A stretch of 64,000 nt of DNA from Acidobacteriota bacterium (GTDB taxonomy: Bacteria > Acidobacteriota > Polarisedimenticolia > Polarisedimenticolales > Polarisedimenticolaceae): contig JAOTYK010000006.1 in NCBI GenBank assembly GCA_029861955.1, positions 84,408 to 148,407 of the forward strand. Reading direction: 5' to 3'. The notes under the pieces are model-generated. The model was not told where the DNA came from. It searched no databases and was given only the letters and a program-made list of their open reading frames with translations. The position numbers and the translations under genes are program-made. Below are positions 60,523-64,000 of the stretch, piece after piece; within the stretch, counting starts at the first letter, position 1, and every line of letters starts with the position of its first letter.

Positions 60523-62216
60523 GACGAACCGCCATCTGGGGTCTTCCATGCCTACTCGCCATGGTTCTGGTGAGCTGCGCGGACGATCCCATTGACGTGA
60601 CGACGTTCAACCGTGACGTGGCTCCGATCCTGTGGGAGCACTGCGCCGGGTGCCACCAACCGCAGGGTTCCGCGCCGTTCTCGCTTGTGACTTACGACGA
60701 TGCACAGAAACGTGCGCGTCAGATCGTTCAGGTGACGGAGTCACGTTTCATGCCGCCCTGGCTCCCGGAACCCGGTCACGGGTCGTTTGCCGGCGCCCGC
60801 CGATTGACGGACGACGAGATCGGCGTGTTCGGTGATTGGCTGAACGACGGCGAGTTGGAGGGGCAGCGTGCGGACCGCCGCGAACCGCCGCCGCCCACCG
60901 AGGGTTGGCAGTTGGGACAACCCGATCTGGTCGTTCAGCTGCCACAACCCTACGAGCTGGCGGCAGAGGGCGTCGACGTCTATCGAAATTTCGTCATCCG
61001 TATGCCACGAGGGGGAGTCCGCTGGGTAGAAGCCGTGGAGTTCCGGCCGCTGAATTTGCGTGTCACCCATCACGCCCGATTGCTGATAGATCGTGACGGT
61101 CGTTCGCGTCAGATCGACGCCGACGATCCACTACCGGGCTTCGCCGGTATGGAGATCGGGGGCGCCACGACCCCCGACGGCTCACTCATCGGCTGGACAC
61201 CCGGACGTGTCCCGCATCCCGGCCACCCGGGAATGGCCTGGCGGCTCGATGACACGACCGATCTGGTCCTTCAGCTTCATCTCGTGCCGACCGGTAGACC
61301 GGAGAGTGTCGATGCGACGGTTGGCCTGTATTTCGCGGACGAGGCCCCGACCCTCCACCCGGTTGCATTTGTGCTCGGGTCACGAGATATCGACATCGCC
61401 GCGGGTGATTCGCAGTTCGTCGTGGAAGATGACTACGAACTTCCCGTCGATGTGCAGCTGCTGGCCATCTATCCCCACGCGCACTACCTCGGGAAGACGA
61501 TGCAGTTGGAGGCGAGTTTCCCCAACGGAACCTCTGAGTCGCTGTTGCGTATCTCCGACTGGGACTTCAACTGGCAGGACGAGTATCACTATGCGGACCC
61601 GGTAGCGCTGCCACGGGGGACGACGTTGTCGATGCGCTATACCTACGACAACACCTCGTCCAATCCACGAAATCCCCACGAGCCACCCCGGCGGGTCGTC
61701 TACGGGTCGCGGACATTTGACGAGATGGCCGAGCTGATGGTCCAGGTCCTACCGGCGACTCTCGACGACCACCGGGCCTTGCAGCGTCATCGGACCGACA
61801 ATCTCATGCGCAAGGCGATTGACTATCGGCTCCGACGACTGGAGCGAAACGCCGACGACGTTGCCAGCCTCGCAGCTCTGGGGTCGACGTACCTATCCAT
61901 GGACATGCCGGCGGACGCGATCGATCCACTTCGAAGAGCTGTCCGACTGCAACCGACCGACGTTCGACTGCAGAACAACCTTGGCTACGCTCTGCGACAG
62001 CTGGGCCGGGATCAGGAGGCGGTGATTCACCTCGAGAAGGCCGTTGGTCTGAGTCCCGATAACGCCGGAATGCGATTCACCCTTGCGGAGACACTGCTGG
62101 CTCTGGATCGAGTCGACGAAGCGATCGTGCACTACGAACGAATAGTCGAACTCCGTCCCGACATCGCCAGCGCCCGAGAGGCTCTCGCTCGGGCCCGCGC
62201 ACGTCAGGGTCGCTAA
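60519..62216 (+). CDS. Lipoprotein with heme c site, copper-monooxygenase-like core and TPR tail
   Basis: A 565-residue protein. The N-terminus has a lipobox (LVSC). A heme c site, CAGCH (Cys42, Cys45, His46), sits in DVAPILWEHCAGCHQP, followed by FMPPWLPEPGHGSF and RRLTDDEIGVFGDW, as in DUF1587-like cytochromes. Residues about 130-430 resemble the copper type II ascorbate-dependent monooxygenase core, with His-rich segments LVLQLHLVP and AIYPHAHYLGK and the Met/His region YHYADPVALP. The last 120 residues are TPRs (ADAIDPLRRAVRLQPTD, QEAVIHLEKAVGLSPDNA). The GTG 60519 overlaps the redoxin stop; ATG 60498 is an alternative start. It is probably periplasmic, but the substrate is unknown. Confidence 0.78.
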   Translation: MRRTAIWGLPCLLAMVLVSCADDPIDVTTFNRDVAPILWEHCAGCHQPQGSAPFSLVTYDDAQKRARQIVQVTESRFMPPWLPEPGHGSFAGARRLTDDEIGVFGDWLNDGELEGQRADRREPPPPTEGWQLGQPDLVVQLPQPYELAAEGVDVYRNFVIRMPRGGVRWVEAVEFRPLNLRVTHHARLLIDRDGRSRQIDADDPLPGFAGMEIGGATTPDGSLIGWTPGRVPHPGHPGMAWRLDDTTDLVLQLHLVPTGRPESVDATVGLYFADEAPTLHPVAFVLGSRDIDIAAGDSQFVVEDDYELPVDVQLLAIYPHAHYLGKTMQLEASFPNGTSESLLRISDWDFNWQDEYHYADPVALPRGTTLSMRYTYDNTSSNPRNPHEPPRRVVYGSRTFDEMAELMVQVLPATLDDHRALQRHRTDNLMRKAIDYRLRRLERNADDVASLAALGSTYLSMDMPADAIDPLRRAVRLQPTDVRLQNNLGYALRQLGRDQEAVIHLEKAVGLSPDNAGMRFTLAETLLALDRVDEAIVHYERIVELRPDIASAREALARARARQGR

Positions 62217-62229
62217 TCGTCCCATCGGG

Positions 62230-62258
62230 TTGGCGAAGATGGGCGCAAGTTGTAAAGT
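62230..62258 (+). promoter_or_regulatory. Candidate promoter giving a leaderless lipid A acyltransferase transcript
   Basis: TTGGCG (62230-62235), a 17-nt spacer and TAAAGT (62253-62258) are followed by exactly 6 nt and the GTG at 62265. It is the most complete of the leaderless candidates, since both boxes and the standard spacing are present. Confidence 0.45.
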
Positions 62259-62264
62259 CGCGCC

Positions 62265-63164
62265 GTGAAACGTCTGCGTTACCTGCTGGAAGCCGCCGCC
62301 TTTGCCGTCCTGCTCGGACTGTCGCGAGTGATCCCGCGTTCGTGGATACGCAAGATGGGGCGTGGCTTGGGGGCTCTGGCCCGCCGCCTGAATAGCCGCC
62401 ACCGGACGATTGCGCTGACAAACCTACAAACGGCGATGCCTCATCTGAGCGACGACGAAGCGCTGGAGATTACGCACAATTGCTGGAAGCACTTCGGGGA
62501 GATCCTGCTCGATACGCTCAGCGTGCGCCGACTGGGTCCGGACTCCGTCGGCACCGAGGTCCATTACGAGGGTCTGGAGCATGTGCAGAACGCCTACGGA
62601 AGCGGTAGGGGCGTCCTGTTGTTCTCCGGACACTTCGGGCACTGGGAATTGATAGCGCTGATGCAGGGCCACCTCGGTCTGCCGCTATCGATCGTGGCCC
62701 GCCCCCTGGATAACCCGTATCTCGAAAAAATGCTGACGGCGTTACGCGGCTCGTCCGGCAACATCCTTATCTACAAGCGCCACGCCGTAAGAGCGATGGT
62801 CAAGTCGCTGCGAAACTCGATCGGTGCGGCACTTCTGATCGATCAGGATGCCCGAGAAGAAGGAGTCTTCGTTCCGTTCTTCGGTCGGCCGGCGTCGACG
62901 ACTCCGACGCTGGCCCGTCTGGCCCTCAGGACCGGCGCGATGATCATTCCGATGTATTCCGTGCCGCGGCCCGACGGTTCATGGACGATCATTTACGAGC
63001 CACCCGTGGAGGTCGATCCCGAGGCGGATCGAATAGCCGAGACCCATCGTGTGACGGCACTCTGCACGGCCAAGTTGGAAGGTTGGATCCGTCAGCGACC
63101 GGAGTTGTGGCTCTGGATGCATCGTCGATGGAAATCCGTAGAAGGACAGGAGAGAATCGATTGA
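62265..63164 (+). CDS. Lipid A biosynthesis lauroyl/myristoyl acyltransferase (LpxL/HtrB family)
   Basis: A 299-residue inner-membrane acyltransferase that adds a secondary acyl chain to lipid A. The catalytic HxxxxE motif is in LLFSGHFGHWELIA, with an N-terminal hydrophobic segment (YLLEAAAFAVLLGLSRVIP). Later family segments are LLIDQDAREEGVFVPFFGRP and LWLWMHRRWK. It is evidence for an outer membrane with LPS. The stop overlaps the TTG of the antiporter gene. Confidence 0.9.
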   Translation: MKRLRYLLEAAAFAVLLGLSRVIPRSWIRKMGRGLGALARRLNSRHRTIALTNLQTAMPHLSDDEALEITHNCWKHFGEILLDTLSVRRLGPDSVGTEVHYEGLEHVQNAYGSGRGVLLFSGHFGHWELIALMQGHLGLPLSIVARPLDNPYLEKMLTALRGSSGNILIYKRHAVRAMVKSLRNSIGAALLIDQDAREEGVFVPFFGRPASTTPTLARLALRTGAMIIPMYSVPRPDGSWTIIYEPPVEVDPEADRIAETHRVTALCTAKLEGWIRQRPELWLWMHRRWKSVEGQERID

Positions 63165-64000
63165 ACGGATTCGCACTCATCGGGCTCGTCTTGGCGGTGA
63201 CCGCCGTCCTGTCGTGGATCAACGAGCGTTGGTTCAAGCTGCCGACCGCGATCGGAGTCATGGCGGGCGCGTTACTGCTGTCGCTTAGCCTGTTCGGCCT
63301 GAAGGCGCTTGGCGTGGTGGGCGATGCCTGGGCCGTCGGCGTCATCGAGCAGGTCGATTTCGGCGACGTACTCATGAAGGGGATGCTGAGTTTTCTCCTA
63401 TTCGCCGGCGCGCTACATGTCGACCTGGGAGACCTGCTGCATCGGAAGTGGTCGATCCTGGTGCTCGCGACGGCGGGCGTCATGTTCTCGACCGTTCTGG
63501 TCGGGACCCTGTTCTGGTGGTTGTGCGGTTGGTTCGGTTTCGAATTGCCCTACATCTGGGCCCTGGCTTTCGGAGCGCTGATATCGCCGACCGATCCGGT
63601 GGCGGTCCTCGGCGTGATGAAGAACGCGAAGGCACCGGAAGGTCTGAGTTCGATGGTGGCGGGGGAATCTCTGTTCAACGACGGCGTCGGAGTCGTCGTC
63701 TTCACCGTCGTCGCCGGTCTCGTCGCGGGTGGCGGTCATCTTGATGCGGCCCACGCCGGCGAACTGTTCGTCGTCGAGGCGTTGGGCGGAGCGGTGTTCG
63801 GTCTCGTCATCGGCTGGGTCGCCTACCGCATGTTGAAAACGATCGACAATCATTCCGTCGAGATCCTGATCACACTCGCCATGGTCGGTGGCGGATATGC
63901 GCTGGCGGGGCTTCTGCACACCTCGGGGCCGATCGCGATGGTTATCGCCGGGCTGTTCATGGGCAATCACGGCAGGCTGTTCGGCATGTCTGACGACACC
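63161..64000 (+). CDS. CPA1-type Na+/H+ antiporter, N-terminal part (runs off the right edge)
   Basis: An open frame of 280 codons from TTG 63161 to the window edge, without a stop. The TTG overlaps the previous stop (TTGA) and has AGGAGA eight bases upstream. The hydrophobic profile is of a multi-span transporter. The motifs SPTDPVAVLGVM and AGESLFNDGVGVVVF carry the ND-type ion-binding residues of CPA1/NhaP antiporters. The C-terminal third is outside the window. Confidence 0.85.
   Translation, partial: MNGFALIGLVLAVTAVLSWINERWFKLPTAIGVMAGALLLSLSLFGLKALGVVGDAWAVGVIEQVDFGDVLMKGMLSFLLFAGALHVDLGDLLHRKWSILVLATAGVMFSTVLVGTLFWWLCGWFGFELPYIWALAFGALISPTDPVAVLGVMKNAKAPEGLSSMVAGESLFNDGVGVVVFTVVAGLVAGGGHLDAAHAGELFVVEALGGAVFGLVIGWVAYRMLKTIDNHSVEILITLAMVGGGYALAGLLHTSGPIAMVIAGLFMGNHGRLFGMSDDT

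Noticed and set aside
1..64000. Mobile elements, phage or transferred islands
   Set aside because: No transposase, integrase, terminal inverted repeats or abrupt composition change was seen by eye across the window.

Overview
This window is a contiguous piece of a GC-rich chromosome from a Gram-negative bacterium. It encodes a lipid A acyltransferase, outer-membrane beta-barrel proteins, many lipoproteins and secreted proteins, and ornithine-lipid synthesis. Secreted FG-GAP/CRTAC1-UnbV proteins, Cys-rich repeats, a dockerin-like tail, DUF5916 and many TPR proteins together resemble uncultured Acidobacteriota-type genomes, but no rRNA or other phylogenetic marker was compared, so this placement is inference. 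I see no insertion sequences, phage genes, CRISPR arrays or tRNA genes.

Layout. 1-3 kb: end of an outer-membrane-like gene, then a TPR lipoprotein/CRTAC1 pair on the minus strand. 3.0-3.2 kb: a gene-free stretch that folds as a structured minus-strand RNA ending in an intrinsic terminator. 3.3-6.8 kb: an XRE/TPR regulator and an EF-G. 6.8-10.7 kb: a membrane-anchored unknown, then a translationally coupled trio (GCS2 ligase, methyltransferase, PLP dehydratase). 10.7-22 kb, mostly minus strand: sugar dehydrogenase, YceI-like lipoprotein, quinone oxidoreductase, UbiD decarboxylase, EamA transporter, M32 carboxypeptidase, a KEQ-rich membrane protein, a pilin-like protein, a cupin and a DUF418 protein. 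22-29.5 kb: an overlapping ornithine-lipid pair (OlsB/OlsA), a DinB-like protein, an unusual hydrolase/DedA/ATP-grasp fusion, a triple-FKBP protein, SixA and ApaH. 29.6-33.5 kb: a leucine-rich-repeat protein and a DUF5916 outer-membrane protein. 33.6-39 kb: the pyruvate dehydrogenase operon (E1-E2-E3). 39-45.2 kb: small secreted proteins, a cyclophilin, an M28 peptidase lipoprotein, and an NtrB/NtrC-like two-component pair. 45.3-51 kb: a membrane MutS homologue and an ABC-2 exporter. 51-64 kb: a large secreted di-heme mosaic protein, a CRTAC1-UnbV-thioredoxin gene interrupted by one in-frame UGA, an alkaline-phosphatase-superfamily lipoprotein, a redoxin, a cytochrome/monooxygenase-like TPR protein, a lipid A acyltransferase and the start of a Na+/H+ antiporter.

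The most interesting observation is at 56,877-56,879. A UGA splits a 980-codon reading frame without any frame change. It is followed 17 nt later by a small stem-loop whose apical loop is GGU, the geometry of a bacterial SECIS element. This suggests a selenoprotein made of FG-GAP repeats, a UnbV domain and a thioredoxin domain. Others are the structured RNA at about 3.0-3.2 kb, the three-part fusion at 24.2-26.8 kb, and a recurring TANNNT-(6-7 nt)-start arrangement that points to leaderless transcripts.
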